Assembly (NCBI GenBank): GCA_016748015.1
Contig: JAAOMT010000502.1
Coordinates: 128,519-192,518, forward strand
Direction of reading: 5' to 3'
Source of the DNA: Geosiphon pyriformis
Taxonomy: Eukaryota; Glomeromycota; Glomeromycetes; Archaeosporales; Geosiphonaceae
DNA: 64,000 nucleotides
Shown here piece by piece: positions 23,600-35,820 of this stretch. Under the pieces are notes generated by a model that searched no databases, was not told the origin of the DNA, and saw only the letters and a program-made list of their open reading frames with translations. Positions within the stretch are counted from its first letter, which is position 1. Every line of letters starts with the position of its first letter. A program made the translations under genes and the position numbers.

Positions 23600-24134
23600 A
23601 ACATTAATGAAATTGAATAAATAGTAAATTTTTTCACAAGTCTAGAATATAATAAATATTTCATTTTTCCTTTTATTAAGTTCTATTATTTCTAGATGAA
23701 GGTTTGGATTTAATCTTGATCTATTATATTTCCTTATTGGAGCAATGTGGGAATTGACGGTTTTATCAGTCAATTGATGGGTACGGTTAGAGATCTATTC
23801 TTTGTATGATGAGTATTTTGATGTAAAACTGCCTAAACGTAAAGAACATCTCGTGTATCGATTCTGCTGAATAATTTCCATTAGGATGTGAAGTTTTGCA
23901 ATGAAAAAAACGAAAACTCATTCTTGTGAAAATCGAAGAATAATTTGATGGTAAACTAAAACTCTTGCAGATAAGATGCTAAAGTCTGATTGTCAACTTT
24001 ATTTACCAAGAAACTCGTTTTTTGTTATGGTATTTGTGAAGCACAAATGATTGAAAAAACTACAGCCTTCATTGAATAAGTCAAATATATTGAGTTTCAT
24101 CGTTTTAATATTCAACTATCAAAGGTTATTCCCT
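22816..24134. other. Intergenic A+T-rich DNA with a (TTA)n run
   Basis: The region lies between the convergent 3' ends of the PGP phosphatase and PIP-box genes. A (TTA)n microsatellite occupies about 23,558-23,597. The stretch 23,750-24,130 is less A+T-rich and may be the 3' UTR of the minus-strand gene. Confidence 0.5.
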
Positions 24135-25723
24135 TCAGAAAAAAGATTCTAATTTCCTCTGGTTAAAAGAACTTGAATTAGCATTTGGAGAAAAGCTTTG
24201 AGTGTGGTTTTTTTCGTTTTGTGGAGTTTTTGTCAATTTGCGCGTATAAGTAACCTTCGGAAGACGTACAGGCGTGCGATCAGCTGGTGGAAATTCAAAC
24301 ACATCCCTCTCGACAATAGATTTATTTGATTTTCCCCTTGATGCCGACAGTAAACGTCCATGCTCCAAAAGCTCCCTCGTTCGCGAAGGTTTTGTCAGTC
24401 TACTTGAAAAAGGAGTTTTTGTCAAATTCTCGGATTTCCCGCCTAATTTTGTCTTTTGATGTTGGGAATTTTCACTCTTATCATTTGCCTGCGTATAGTC
24501 TGCCTTTCTTTTTGATAAAGTACTTGATCGTTGATTTTCACTAATTCGTGGTAAAAACGTGAAAAGTTATGTATGAGCTGCTGACTTAAAATGGTCCATA
24601 ATCTTGGAACCTACCAGCTGACTGGAGTTTTATATTCTTTTTTGTCTTTTTTCATAATATTTTGACATTTGGCTTGAATTTCTTCAATATTGGAATTATC
24701 GATAAAAATAATTGGCTCAAGAAATGGTGCAAAGTTGGGTGGAACCTGGTAATCGGCCATATTGAAATTCATATTTTCAATTACTACAACGGGCTCCAAA
24801 GTGTCCTCGATTGGGAGTGGATTTAACCAAATAGATTCAATATCAATGTTTCCTGAAAAAGTTGTTTGGTCCAAACCACAGTCAAAAAAGGGATCAGGTG
24901 CCATAAGTTGTTCTTTGGCTGAATAAAATTTATCATTTAAGAGCCCCTCGTTTATATCTTGGTTTTTCTTTAATTCAAGAGATTTAGCCGCCAAGTATTC
25001 ACATTCATCAGGGTGAAAAGATTCTTGAGCCTTAACAACAGGGGTATTGGAAAATTCATCCATAGAAAGTTCAAGCTTTTCTTTCATTGAACTCAGTGTT
25101 GGAAATTCAATATCTGAATCATCATCTTGAACAAGTGGAATCCATTTATTGGAATTCCGATCCTCTTCATACTTTTCATTTTGCGAGACATTCCTGGGAA
25201 TTGGCTGAGTTACTGGCGTTAAATCCAAAACATTAAACAGCAACGGATCGATTTCTTGATTTTGAATATCGTCACGGTTGTGATGAGAGGTTGATTGGGG
25301 TGGTTTTAAACACTGATTATGTAGACAAGACTCGTTGACAGTACTCTTATCAAATTCTTGTCTATGAACTGTTATAACATTGTGCTGTTCACCAGATTTT
25401 GCCTCAACATTTTTAGTAAAATTCTCAAGAATTTCTACCATTTTATCGGTTTTTGAAACAATATCTTGTCCAATAAAATCTTGGCGAATCTGCATATCAC
25501 CCAGTTTATAGCCCAAACTGACGGGTGTAAAATCCTTTGTTTCATCTGTTTCTGGTAAAAAACTGGAATCAACGCTGGGTGGTTGTACTGGTAGAAGTGG
25601 TTCGTTCATAAAAAAGCTTCCAATCACTGGAACTTCCAAACTCTTAGAATATTCAAGAGAAAACTCACCTCTGGATTTGTCAACATAAGTGGGTTCGAAT
25701 TTTTTTTGGTATGGGGTTTGCAT
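24135..25723 (-). CDS. Disordered protein with C-terminal PIP box (PCNA-interacting), 504 aa, two exons
   Basis: Exon 1 is 25723-24615 and exon 2 is 24540-24135. The 74-bp intron has GTAGGT and ATTAG ends, and splitting a Cys codon across it keeps the frame. Reading on without splicing would end at once. The protein ends NQRKLESFF. QRKLESFF fits the PIP-box consensus Q-x-x-[ILM]-x-x-[FY]-[FY] exactly and sits at the extreme C-terminus, as in p21, DNA ligase I and other replication or repair factors. The rest looks intrinsically disordered. The first 370 residues are acidic with many Pro and Ser; the last 135 are basic with TP sites (LTKTPFSS, LTKTPQNE) that could be kinase targets. No enzymatic domain was seen. 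A role on the sliding clamp in replication, repair or cell-cycle control is inferred from the PIP box alone. The start MQTPYQKKF is the first Met in the frame. Confidence 0.7.
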
Positions 25724-27864
25724 CTTCAGAGCGCAGTAGAGAGGAAATTGGGCAAGGAAAAGGATGATTTAGAAACTGATAAATATTTCTGCGTCGATCA
25801 TTATATCTCAAAACTATTACGAATTCACGTGAGGAACATGTGAAGTGATATCATTTTTCGTATGGAACGGAATTTCATCGTATTTGAAAGAACATTCTCA
25901 TTATCAAAAGCACATTAACTAAAAAAATATTTCAAAGTAAAAAATATATTTACCTTTTAGACAAATATTTACGGCAGTCATTTTCAGTTAATGAAATAAA
26001 TATTGAACACGTTCAAATATAAAAATTATTTTCACATTAAAAACTGAATTGAAACCATCTGCTTGTCATGCAGATTATAGATGCATGTTAGGTTAGAATA
26101 TTGCATTTCTGGCAAGACTAAAAATTGTCCGAGTTGACAATATACACTCTTTTCTTCAATAACAAATATTGAGGAATATCAATTGGGAAGCAGTAAAAAT
26201 AGTTACCTATTTTCCCGATATCTTAGGATTCATGATATTTAAAGGGTAAAATCTTTGACATACATTTTCGAGAAAATTTCGAACTTTGTCCTCTATTTAT
26301 TCATTCCAAAACTTTTAGCTGGAACAAATTTCATACTAACTTCTAATGAATTGGACTGAAAATAAATTAAAGAAATTATTCTTACAAAATGAGATCCTTT
26401 AAAATTTTTTCGTTCTCATCGCCTTTTTGCTTCCCTCACGTTGATCTGAACCACTTCCTGATGGTTGACCCTATGTTTCTGCAAGCCTTTTGGACGTAAG
26501 AAGTCTAAAGTTCAATCTAAATACCACCTTAATCGATAACGGTGATAGTCCACTTGCTGAACGCATAAATCAATTATTACAAAGGTTATAATCTTAAAAA
26601 CGCTGCATGCTACGAACGTGAGGGTTTAAGAGTCTATGACGCAAAAAAGGCTGACATGATTGCTACAATGCTAATGAACAGATTAGAAATGCATTGAAAT
26701 TAAAAATCATATCAAATCTGTCAAAAATATTAGCTAAAGTCATTGATATATGCGGTAGTTGTTTAAATAAGCAAAATATTAATTTAAACAGAAGAGGTTT
26801 TTCCAATTTAGCGCAACTTGAACAAGGTCGTGTCAAAATTGTCTGGAGGCCAAAACCAAGGTGTTCCACCAAAGGTGCTTGACCCCGTTTCGAGCAAAAC
26901 AAGTGCAAATGAAATGTTGAATAGCTGAATTTGCCGTATTGAAGCGGTTTTTTAACATTATTTAAATATTTTTAATGCTTCACATCTTTCTTTTAATATC
27001 AACTCGACTAATCTCTGCGTTTTTATTTGACTATTGAGAAAGAATTCATTCCATTAAATGAGGCTAAGAACCTCATTTTTAATAAATTAAATTTTTTCAA
27101 TCTTTTCCTTGAAAAATAGAGTAATTTAAATGTTTAAGGCTTCACGTAATCACTTAATGAATCTGTACCAAAGCGCTTGATATGTTAAAGAAATCATATG
27201 TTGAGATTCAGAAATTGGTTCAATTTTTCTAAAAGCCTGTGAAATTGCGAACTGATATCTGTCATTTGCGAATTAAAATAGAACAACAAGGAATTTAAAT
27301 AAGTATTATACTTAATTTTTTAGCAACATACTCAACTTGGGAATATTTTATGGTTCGTAATAAATAAAAACTAAAAAGCCAGAAAAACTTATGACTAGCA
27401 GGTCTCTTCTAATTTTTATTCTTGTCAACTCAGCAAAATATTTTCCTATGCAACGATATAACTTTTTTCAAGCCCGACATTCAAAGATTATTTTCTAAAA
27501 TGAAGTGAAGTTATATTCCTGAAAAGCCCTCTATCATCAATTAAGTGGAGAAATTTTGAATTAGTAAGAGTTATTGAAAATCTACACTGTTGAGATAGCT
27601 CTCCATCTAGCCATTTAAAAAATCTTTAACCTCCTCTGAGCTTTTGAATGAATTGCTTAAACTCAACAATATTTTCGAAATTGAAATATAAAAAAAATTT
27701 TAAAACCAATTATTGACAATTGGTTTGTTTGATTTTAAAATTAAAAACAATAGCACAAATACTTTGAATTCTGTTTTTCTAAATGTTTGAAATTAATGAA
27801 AAAGTTAAAATAAATTTTGCTACTTGTGTAAAATTATTTAGATTCTCACTTAATTATATTTAAA
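25724..27864. other. Intergenic; possible degraded coding patch at 26,580-26,900
   Basis: Mostly A+T-rich. Around 26,580-26,900 the plus strand is unusually G/C-rich for an intergenic region and reads in short frames such as NAACYEREGLRVYDAKKAD and later SCQNCLEAKTKVFHQRC, with stops between. I could not assign a family. Confidence 0.4.
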
Positions 27865-30011
27865 AAAATGAATATTAAATAATTTACACGGGAAATTTCA
27901 CTTATAAAGAGGAGGTTTATTGGAATTAATTATTATAGCTTTTTTAGTTGGCAGAATTTTTTTTATGTAATTTTAAATATCATTGATACAAATTGTCACT
28001 ATAATTATGTTAAACTGGTTCTATTATTAGAGTAAAGCCACCATATTGGTAGATTTAAATTTTCAAAGACAATTGTAGAGTTGAGTTGTTTTGAGTTTTA
28101 TCGTGACAAACAACTTTGATTGTTTTAAGAGTCTCAAAAATATTACATGTAAATAAGTAAAATTGTCCCTAAGATTGATCTCATTACTTCAATCACAAGC
28201 CCTACTTTTTAAAAAAATTCAAATATCAAAGTCCAAGCTTTAAATCTTTTTATGCCACTCTAATACGTGAATAATTTTTCAAACGATATCAAAGATTGAT
28301 TTATAAAGTTTCCAATTTAAAATAAACTCTACTTTTCTAAGAAGTTAAATTGCTATGATAAAAATGAATCTAAATATTCAATTATTATTCTATCTAAATA
28401 GTCCGATTTAGTTTGTTCGCAATTGCCAATTTCAACTTCAAAATAAGGGCATTATGAAAAAATTGGTCTGGAACCTTGTCTATTGGTTGACCTATATTAC
28501 ATTCCTAAAATAGATAGCACAACTTTTTCAGTTTTTTGATTTAAAAACATTTTATAACCGGAAAAGTGTGTACTGACCCTATTCTCCCTATACTCTATTT
28601 CCCTTGGGTGAGGCCATTGAGAACGATCACAATCCCAATATTTCTCTTGATACTCAGTACAATCACACGTGTCTAATGGCTCGATCCATATTTCATGACC
28701 AAAGTGCCTCCACCCCATTGAAGCCAATGGAAAGTGTGGAACATGATCGTTTGCATGAGTGATGCCAAAAGTAATTAGCATAGTCTTTTTCATATGTTTC
28801 GATTTCATAAACTTCCTTTGCCCACAGATAGCCAGCAATTGAAGCGTATGTTATCATATTGAAAATACAATTTAACTTATTAAAAGCTAAAATAAAATTC
28901 AATTTTACTTTTGATACTGAAAATATAGAAATATTTAGGTAACAAACCTCCACCAAGACCATGCCCAATAAAAGAAACTGGAAAATTTGTTTCGTTTATG
29001 GCTCTTTTTAACTCAGGGAATAGTAGTTCTACTTCTTTAAACAATTGTGAATCAATAAGTTCGGTCGTCTTGGGTGAATACGGTCGCTCTCTAAATTTTG
29101 GCTGCGCTAATGCTGGATTTCTTGAACTCCATTTTTACTTTGTTAATTCTTTTGGGTATAAGAGAAATTATTGATGTTATTTTGGTGAAAAAAAAGTTAT
29201 ACCATTCATGAAAATCAAGGCCGACAATATCATTGCTAAAACAAATTTCTCTTCGGGAACTCCTCAAAGCTCGTTTGCCAGACATGTGCATGCACTAAAA
29301 AATCCTCTTTTAAAAAATAGTCTTAATATTACTGTGCAATAAAAATATCTTTTATTTGCAAACCAGGCACTTTTGAACCAATGTTATTTTGTCCTCTGTA
29401 ATCTTCAAAATTTATCAAGCTTGGAGCATTGAGGAGGCTCGGTTCAAAATCGTCAAATTCGAATGGCACTTTAAATTCTGATCGTGAACGTTTTATAGCT
29501 TGATTCGTATTTAGCAATAACTTGGTAAGATTCACCCGCTTCATTATAGTTAAAAAATCATGATTTGTATCTTATTTTTGAACGAACTTAATATTTTGAA
29601 AACCTTTTAAATCTATCAAATTTTTTTGGTTTCCGTGTATCAAAAAATAATATATCGATAGTATGAAAGTTGCCATAATAATTTTAGATCTGCTTTGATT
29701 ATCGAGTTTAAAATGCAATTTAAAAGAAAATTTAATTATAGTTAATTTTTAAAGGATGAAGACAATGCGAGAGATAGAATGTAACTGAGATGGTTTATCT
29801 AATAGCCAAAGGTGTGTATTCTTTGTGTAAACTTTTAGAAACTAAAATCCGTGTATTTATTTATTTCTTTAAATATCTCTAAGAATATTAATTTTGAGAT
29901 TTTTAATGCTAAGAGAAACCTAATAAATTCATTAATTCGAAACACACGAATGATCATGGCACTCTCGAATCATAGTCACATCCTTGCTTCAAACACCTAT
30001 CATCTTTCAAT
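27865..30011 (-). repeat. Inverted duplication, right arm (contains the dead lipase)
   Basis: The reverse complement aligns with 13671-15985 throughout. The outer boundary at about 30,011 falls immediately next to the truncated TLDc domain of the neighbouring pseudogene. The arm is shorter than the left one because of deletions in it, including one of about 60 bp inside the lipase. Confidence 0.85.
28497..29676 (-). pseudogene. Class 3 lipase pseudogene, inverted copy of 13982-15242
   Basis: The start MATFILSIYYF is preserved (29676). Lesions relative to the intact copy are many. A TAA replaces a Leu codon in exon 1 (FVQK then stop). The second donor has lost its GTAAGA through a small deletion. 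The third exon opens with TAA where the intact copy has CAA. The nucleophile motif reads GHGLGG instead of GHSLGG, so the catalytic Ser is Gly. The last intron's acceptor TAG has become TAA. A deletion of about 60 bp removes the APRVGNPEF region, so ITFG runs straight into ITHANDHVPHFP. The original stop is lost and the frame runs to 28497. Each lesion is a direct comparison with the left arm. No functional lipase can come from this copy. Confidence 0.88.
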
Positions 30012-31060
30012 TATTTATTCTGAAAGTGCTAAGATTCTGGGGTGTACCCTCAAATTAGCTGGCCAGTTTGATAGCGGTAACTGTTGTTCCTTTATCATCG
30101 CACAACTGATGAAAATCTTTTAGAGTGAACCCGTCTCGACTGCCTCGAAGTAACAAATTAAAATCATTTCCAAGTTGGAGTATTTTTGTCCTTGCCTTGA
30201 ATCCAATGATTAAGCTATTTTATTGTGCGATTGAAGAAGCTTTAATTCAATATTTGATCGAAAAAAACGTTATGGCTGAGGGTCTAGACTTTTTATGACT
30301 ACCCGGTACCGGATAATGATGTAAAAGATCTTCATATAAAGTTCGAGGAAAGATTCTTACAAATTGTTTTTACTTTAGGATTGAAGTCAACAGAAGATAT
30401 GTGAAAGAACCAGATTAAAGGTAGAAGTCTTTCAATGGGTTTTTTGTGGACATCAAAGTCTTTATCTGTCCAGTTAAGAATTTTTTCTATTTGAATATTT
30501 TATCCAATGTGTAACTCCTCATTCTACAATCTTTTTCCATATTTCACATTCTTCTATATTTAATTCATCCCGGATTAAAATCGAGGAAAGAGCATTTTCA
30601 CTAAGGTAAAATCTTGTGAGTGAAGACTATAGCTGAATTGTTAACAGCTATTTCGGTGCGACTTTTTGAATGAATCATGCATAAATGATATTATCTGCAA
30701 AATGGGCAAAATTTTCTTTTAACTCTTTTTGTATGGTGTTCAATTAAATAGTCTTCAAGATAAGTAACAAGGTTTTCTAGAATAAGCTCGTCAGCGGCAA
30801 CAAGTAACTCCAAAATTGTTAATGTTCCATGTTTATCAAGAAATATTTCCCCACTATAAATATATCTAGAAAAATGATAATGTGAATAAAATATTTCCTA
30901 GCAAATAAAATTTATTAACCGAAAAGTCATTTCGAAAACCCTGGGTGATAAGTTAACCCAATTACTAGAGAGTGCTATATCAAAGTATGGTGATCTTACA
31001 ACTAAATTGTTGGGGTGCCATAAGTAGTTGAAAATATTGATAATTTAAATATATCTGGAC
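30012..31060 (-). pseudogene. BTB-TLDc protein pseudogene, truncated at the duplication boundary
   Basis: Glomeromycotina carry many proteins with a BTB/POZ domain followed by a BACK-like region and a TLDc domain. Reading right to left in several frames gives VVRSPYFDIALSSNWVNLSP and RVFEMTFR, then after a probable intron RYIYSGEIFLDKHGTLTIL and ELLVAADELILENLVTYL, all typical BTB. Next come LSENALSSILIRDELNIEE (BACK-like) and, after a degraded stretch, NDFNLLLRGSRDGFTLKDFH and QLCDDKGTTVTAIKL, the TLDc core. Multiple stops and shifts (for example around 30,420-30,700) show that it is dead. The TLDc domain stops about where GGYNP would fall, exactly at the edge of the inverted duplication at 30,011. 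Confidence 0.8.
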
Positions 31061-32542
31061 AAAGAAATTTTTTAGCATGTACATGCATATGATTGACAGA
31101 TGATCGGAGCCATAAATAATCCCTGTAACTTTAAGCTCGAGTGCTCTTATTTAGAAGAGCTCATTTGAAATCGAGATATTGATTGCTGGTCTATGAGTAT
31201 AGCAGTTCATTTTGAAAAAGAAGTCTTATATATAAATACATTAATGAATAAATCAAGGGGATAAACCAAAAAAATGTAATACAAAAATCTTACATTAATG
31301 GTCATTGTTACTAGGACATTTCAAAACTATTTGAAAACGCAAAGCCAAGTGCTGAAAAATGAAGAAAATTATCTTCTCAAGATATTAATTCCCTAATTTT
31401 TGTTTAATTCTAATCAAGTTCAAAATTTTGATTTTTAAAATGGAATTTTTTTTGTAGAATATATATTTGTATAAAAATTACTTTATTTAAATTTTATTGA
31501 TGAATACAATACAAAATATTTGTTTTATATAACTTTAATTTTATATATTTATCTTTTGTAATAATGTAAGTTTAATGTAATTAAGAAGATAAGTTTTTTA
31601 TTACCTTTTTAAATATTTTAATCAAATTAAAATTAAAATTATACTATTATATGATTTGAAAACCATTTTTAAAATTAATAAATAAAAAAATTTAAACTAA
31701 TATTTTATAAATATTTTCATTAAAAAATTATATTTGTATCAAAATAAATACATTAACAATAGTAAGTAAACAGAAAAAAAATAAAACTTATTTTATTTAA
31801 ATTTAAATTTAAAATAATATATATGAATAATTTTTTTAAAAATATATTATTATAATAAAACTAAATTTAAAAAATTTGTTAATTTACAACAATTTTATAA
31901 TCATTTCTAAAAAAAAACATATTTAAAATATTAATACAATTATCAAAAAAAATTAGTTTTAAATAAAATTAATCAATTATAATTAAAATTATATTTAAAA
32001 TATGTTATATAAATTGAATAAGTTAAAAAAAATACATAATCAATTAAAATAATTATAAATATGTTGTAAAATTTTGAAAATTAAATTTTGAAAATTCTTT
32101 GTTTTCAAAAATTATTTTTTTATAAAAATTTAAAATTTTAAAGTCTCAACTGAAACATCAAACATTATTTTATCAGTTTTAGTGTTAAACACAAAAAATA
32201 TTTACATCAATAAAATGTTTATTTTTAATGTATAACTTAAAATTGGTTTAATATTTAAAACCCAAAATAAAGTTTTTATAAAGTATTTAAATAAATTTAT
32301 TATCTTTAAGAAACAGTAAGACATAATTGATTAATAATATAGTATAAGGTTAATAAATACATTTGTTAAACCATACGAACATAGAGAAAAACATAAATAA
32401 GAACTCATCTCTAGACAAATTACTTTCTAAACGTACTATCAAATAAAGCTTTAAAGAAACCCTCTTCGAATTATAAAATTTTATCCTTTTATCCTTTTGT
32501 CCTTTATTCACACTATGGAAAACAAAGAAATTAAAAGAACTC
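31061..32542. other. Intergenic, increasingly A/T-only
   Basis: From about 31,400 to 32,340 the sequence is almost purely A and T with long A and T runs. No gene or repeat unit was recognised. Confidence 0.5.
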
Positions 32543-33496
32543 ATGATTGCAATGGGTGATATTCGTGCCAAGAGAGTATTCAAAACAATAAAGCGAATTG
32601 CATGCTTGTTCATATTTTTTGAAAAACATTATGAGAACTTTTCAAGCGACAATAAAGTAGTTGATGAAATAATTAAGAATCCAATCTATGTTCCACTTAA
32701 TAATGAATTGAATTACTATTCTTGGATTCCATGGGAGCGTTTGTCGAATATCAAGGAAATTGGTAGAGGAGGGTTCGGTATAATTTATCAAGCAACCCTA
32801 ATTGATGGATTAATTAATTCAGAAGGTATAAAACATCATGATTAAATGGAATATAAATGAGAAGAACAAAACAGAGAAGTAGCAATAAAAATTATGCCAA
32901 TAAACAGTTCAGAAGTGTTTAAAGTTTTATTATTTAAATTTATATAAAAATATTTATCAACAAATTTTCATACTACAAGATGGAAAGAGAAATTATGGAT
33001 CGCGTCTCAGATAGCTGTAGCACTTGATTCAATTCATTCTTCTGGTATGGTTCATCGTGACCTACACTCGGGCAACATTCTATATTATAAGTATAATTTT
33101 CAAATTTATGCAAGTATTGGAGACCTCGGATTATGTCAACCAATAAACAATGAAACAAGTTGAAACTCAGAAGTAACAATAACAAAAAAAAATATATGGA
33201 GTGATTCCATACATTCTACCAGAAGTATTAAGAGGAGAAAAGTTTCCAGGGAGGGGTGATATTTATAGTTTTTCCATGTTATTATGGGAATTAGCAACAG
33301 GAAAGCCTCCCTTTCATGATTATTCTCAATCATATTCTTATAATGGCTATTTTAATGGTCAAAGACCTAAGATTACCTCCCCATTTATTCCACCTTAATT
33401 GCCAAAATAATTAAAAAGTGTTGGTATGTTAATCCTGAGAATCGTCTTATTGCCAAAGAAATTAAAGTTAAGTTGGATAAACTTTTGGATATGTAA
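32543..33496 (+). pseudogene. Protein kinase pseudogene (expanded fungal kinase family)
   Basis: The N-terminal part reads through WIPWERLSNIKEIGRGGFGI to IYQATLIDG, with an intact glycine-rich loop, then stops at 32,845. Further pieces follow in other frames: EVAIKIMP with the VAIK lysine (near 32,880), then WIASQIAVALDSIHSSGMVH and RDLHSGNILY with the HRD motif (near 33,050). Next are GDLGLCQP (DLG for the metal-binding motif), VIPYILPEVLRGEKFPGRGD and IYSFSMLLWELATGKPPF, and finally NPENRLIAKEIKVKLDKLL with a stop at 33,494-33,496. A stretch between the VAIK region and the catalytic loop is missing. At least four stops or shifts break the frame. The style (WIP.ER...I.EIGRGGFG.IY) matches kinases greatly multiplied in Rhizophagus. 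Confidence 0.82.
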
Positions 33497-33653
33497 CAGA
33501 CGTTTAGATATGAAGTGTCAATAATAGAAGAGTCTGCAGCGTAAGAGTTTATAGCTTGAGTTTTTCTTTTCAGATCAAAAGATTCTCCAGATTTTAGAAT
33601 CTGATAAACACGTAAAAAAAATGATAAATAATGACTTGACAACAAATCCTTCA

Positions 33654-33691
33654 ACAACAACAACAACAATAACAACAACAATAACAACAAC

Positions 33692-33723
<32 letters not shown>

Positions 33724-33726
33724 CAA
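33654..33726. repeat. Compound AAC / AAT microsatellite
   Basis: AAC repeats interspersed with AAT, then a long AAT run, lying about 160 bp after the kinase pseudogene. On the minus strand it produces a spurious poly-leucine frame. Confidence 0.9.
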
Positions 33727-35820
33727 ATATAAAACTTCATCCAGGAGCAGTTCTATACAAGTCGTATTTTAACTTTGCAAATAATTGAAGAAACAAAAGG
33801 TTAGTTATTTACTTTTATATTAATTAATTAATTAATTAATTAAAAATTTACATTAATTTTTCAAATAATTAGTGTATTTGCCTAAAGGTAAGAAAAAAAT
33901 TGCAATTAATTAGTACTTATTTTAATTTCTATCATATTTAGACGACTCTTCATAGATCCAATCCTGATCGGGTATCATAATTTTTAAACTCTATAATGAG
34001 ATTAATATTATTTCTGTTGTTTCAGAAGTTTATTTTTTTTTCATTTGTTTGCTCGTTGAGTTAATCCCAATGTTGTAAATTATTATCTAATCTTAGCTAA
34101 TCACTAAAAAAGTGATGGATTTTAAATTTTAAAAATTTTAAATTATATTTTTTTCTTTCAAACTTTAAACTTAACAATAATACTTATCATGCACCTTTAA
34201 TAGATACACTTATTAATTTTATAATTAAAGTAAGTTTATTAGATTGTCTTTATATACTTTTATTTTAAAATATAACCTATAAAAGTGATGAATTATTTGA
34301 CAAAAATATGCTGTTTTGAATGTTTTAATATATTAAATTTTTTCAGAAATTAACAAGTTTTCAGTTAGAAGATATTTAAGCTAAATTACAAGTTTGAAAA
34401 TTTTAGATTATTCGCTATATTTAAAGTGCTTCACTTTGCTAATTCAGATAAAATATATTATTAACTTTTTATTGTGACCAAAAAAAATTAAATATACCAA
34501 GTTTTATTTTGATCTGAAATTTGATTTGAATTTATAGTTCAAGCTTTTGACAAAATGAATCAAATTGAAGTTTAATTATCTTAAAACTGATAAATTTATA
34601 TATTAATTAACATTAAGAGAGTAAATAAAATTATGCAGAGAATTGAGTTTACATAGTGTGAACAGTAAAAAATATTTTGAGTCAACTATCAAAGATTAAT
34701 AATTTGTTTGGTCAAGATTAAACACATATTTTTAAATTTTATAAAGGCTATAAAAAAAATGATGAATAAATATAAATATAAATAAAAATAAAAATAAAAA
34801 TAAAAAGACGTTTCATTTAAGATAGAGAAATACCGTTCACTGAAAACTTGAATATTTTTTCACTTTAAATTTGTTCTCACTGATAAAATTACATAGACTC
34901 TTTTTCTCTCCGATTTCTCATAACCACAAATAAAGCAAATAGTAAGAAAGAAAGCAAACACTACTTCTCATATAGTAGCTAAAAGTATCATAACTCACAA
35001 AGTCCTTTCGCTTGTAAAGGCAACTATACAAAACATCGAAAAATGCAAAAATTTTGTCTAAAAATTTAATTCTATTTTCAATTGAAAGTAATTGGTATAA
35101 CACGATGTGATATTATTCTTTCGATAATATTGGTTATTAAATCTAGGGCACAAAAAAATTGACAGAAACTTTAATGTTTTAGTTAACATCATTTTATTTT
35201 AATTTTTCAAGTTTTCGAGCGGTTATTGATAATATTCACTTGGAAATTTTTATTTAGAAAATGAAGTAAATTAAATATAATTTTTAATTTTAATTAAATA
35301 AAATAAATAAATATTATATTTTGAATTAAACTTGTGGAATTAATATACGTGTAAATTTATATTAAATTTTTACTATCATATTTTTATTCGATTTCTTAAT
35401 TGGTTACCTCAATTCTACATTTTTCATAGCCTACTATTTGTCTAACGTCTGCAATGCTAAATAACCAAATTAGCAATAAAGTTTTAATTTCCTGTGAAAT
35501 TCAAGTCTTTAACCGTTTTGGATAAAATGAAATCAGTTTTTTGTAATGTAATAATTTTTCTATCATAAAAGTTAATATAAGAAAACCTGATTAAATACCT
35601 TATATATGTTCTCTAAAAAATATTTCGAGAGAATATTAAATTGGTAGAAACTCATATTTTCTATGCAACAGTTTGGATTCAATGATGAAATCAATTTTTA
35701 TCCATAAATGAACTGCAAAAATGCTAATGCAAAACCATCAGGAAATGCATAATTTTGATTCCCTAACCCCAGTAAAATAGGAGCCTTTTGCATTGATAGG
35801 TACCAAAAATATTTCGAAAG
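33727..35820. other. Intergenic A+T-rich DNA
   Basis: No gene was recognised. A TTAA-type simple run lies near 33,823-33,843 and an AAATA run near 34,770-34,806. Confidence 0.5.

Noticed and set aside
27865-30011. Inverted arms as terminal repeats of a giant 16-kb transposon
   Set aside because: The arms carry an ordinary spliced gene with promoter and 3' flank, and the interior holds ordinary host genes. A segmental inverted duplication is simpler.
29851-30123. Plus-strand 90-codon frame
   Set aside because: It overlaps the duplication arm and the TLDc text on the other strand and is a shadow.
33385-33726. Minus-strand frame with a long poly-leucine start
   Set aside because: It is the complement of the AAC/AAT microsatellite and the kinase pseudogene, not a gene.
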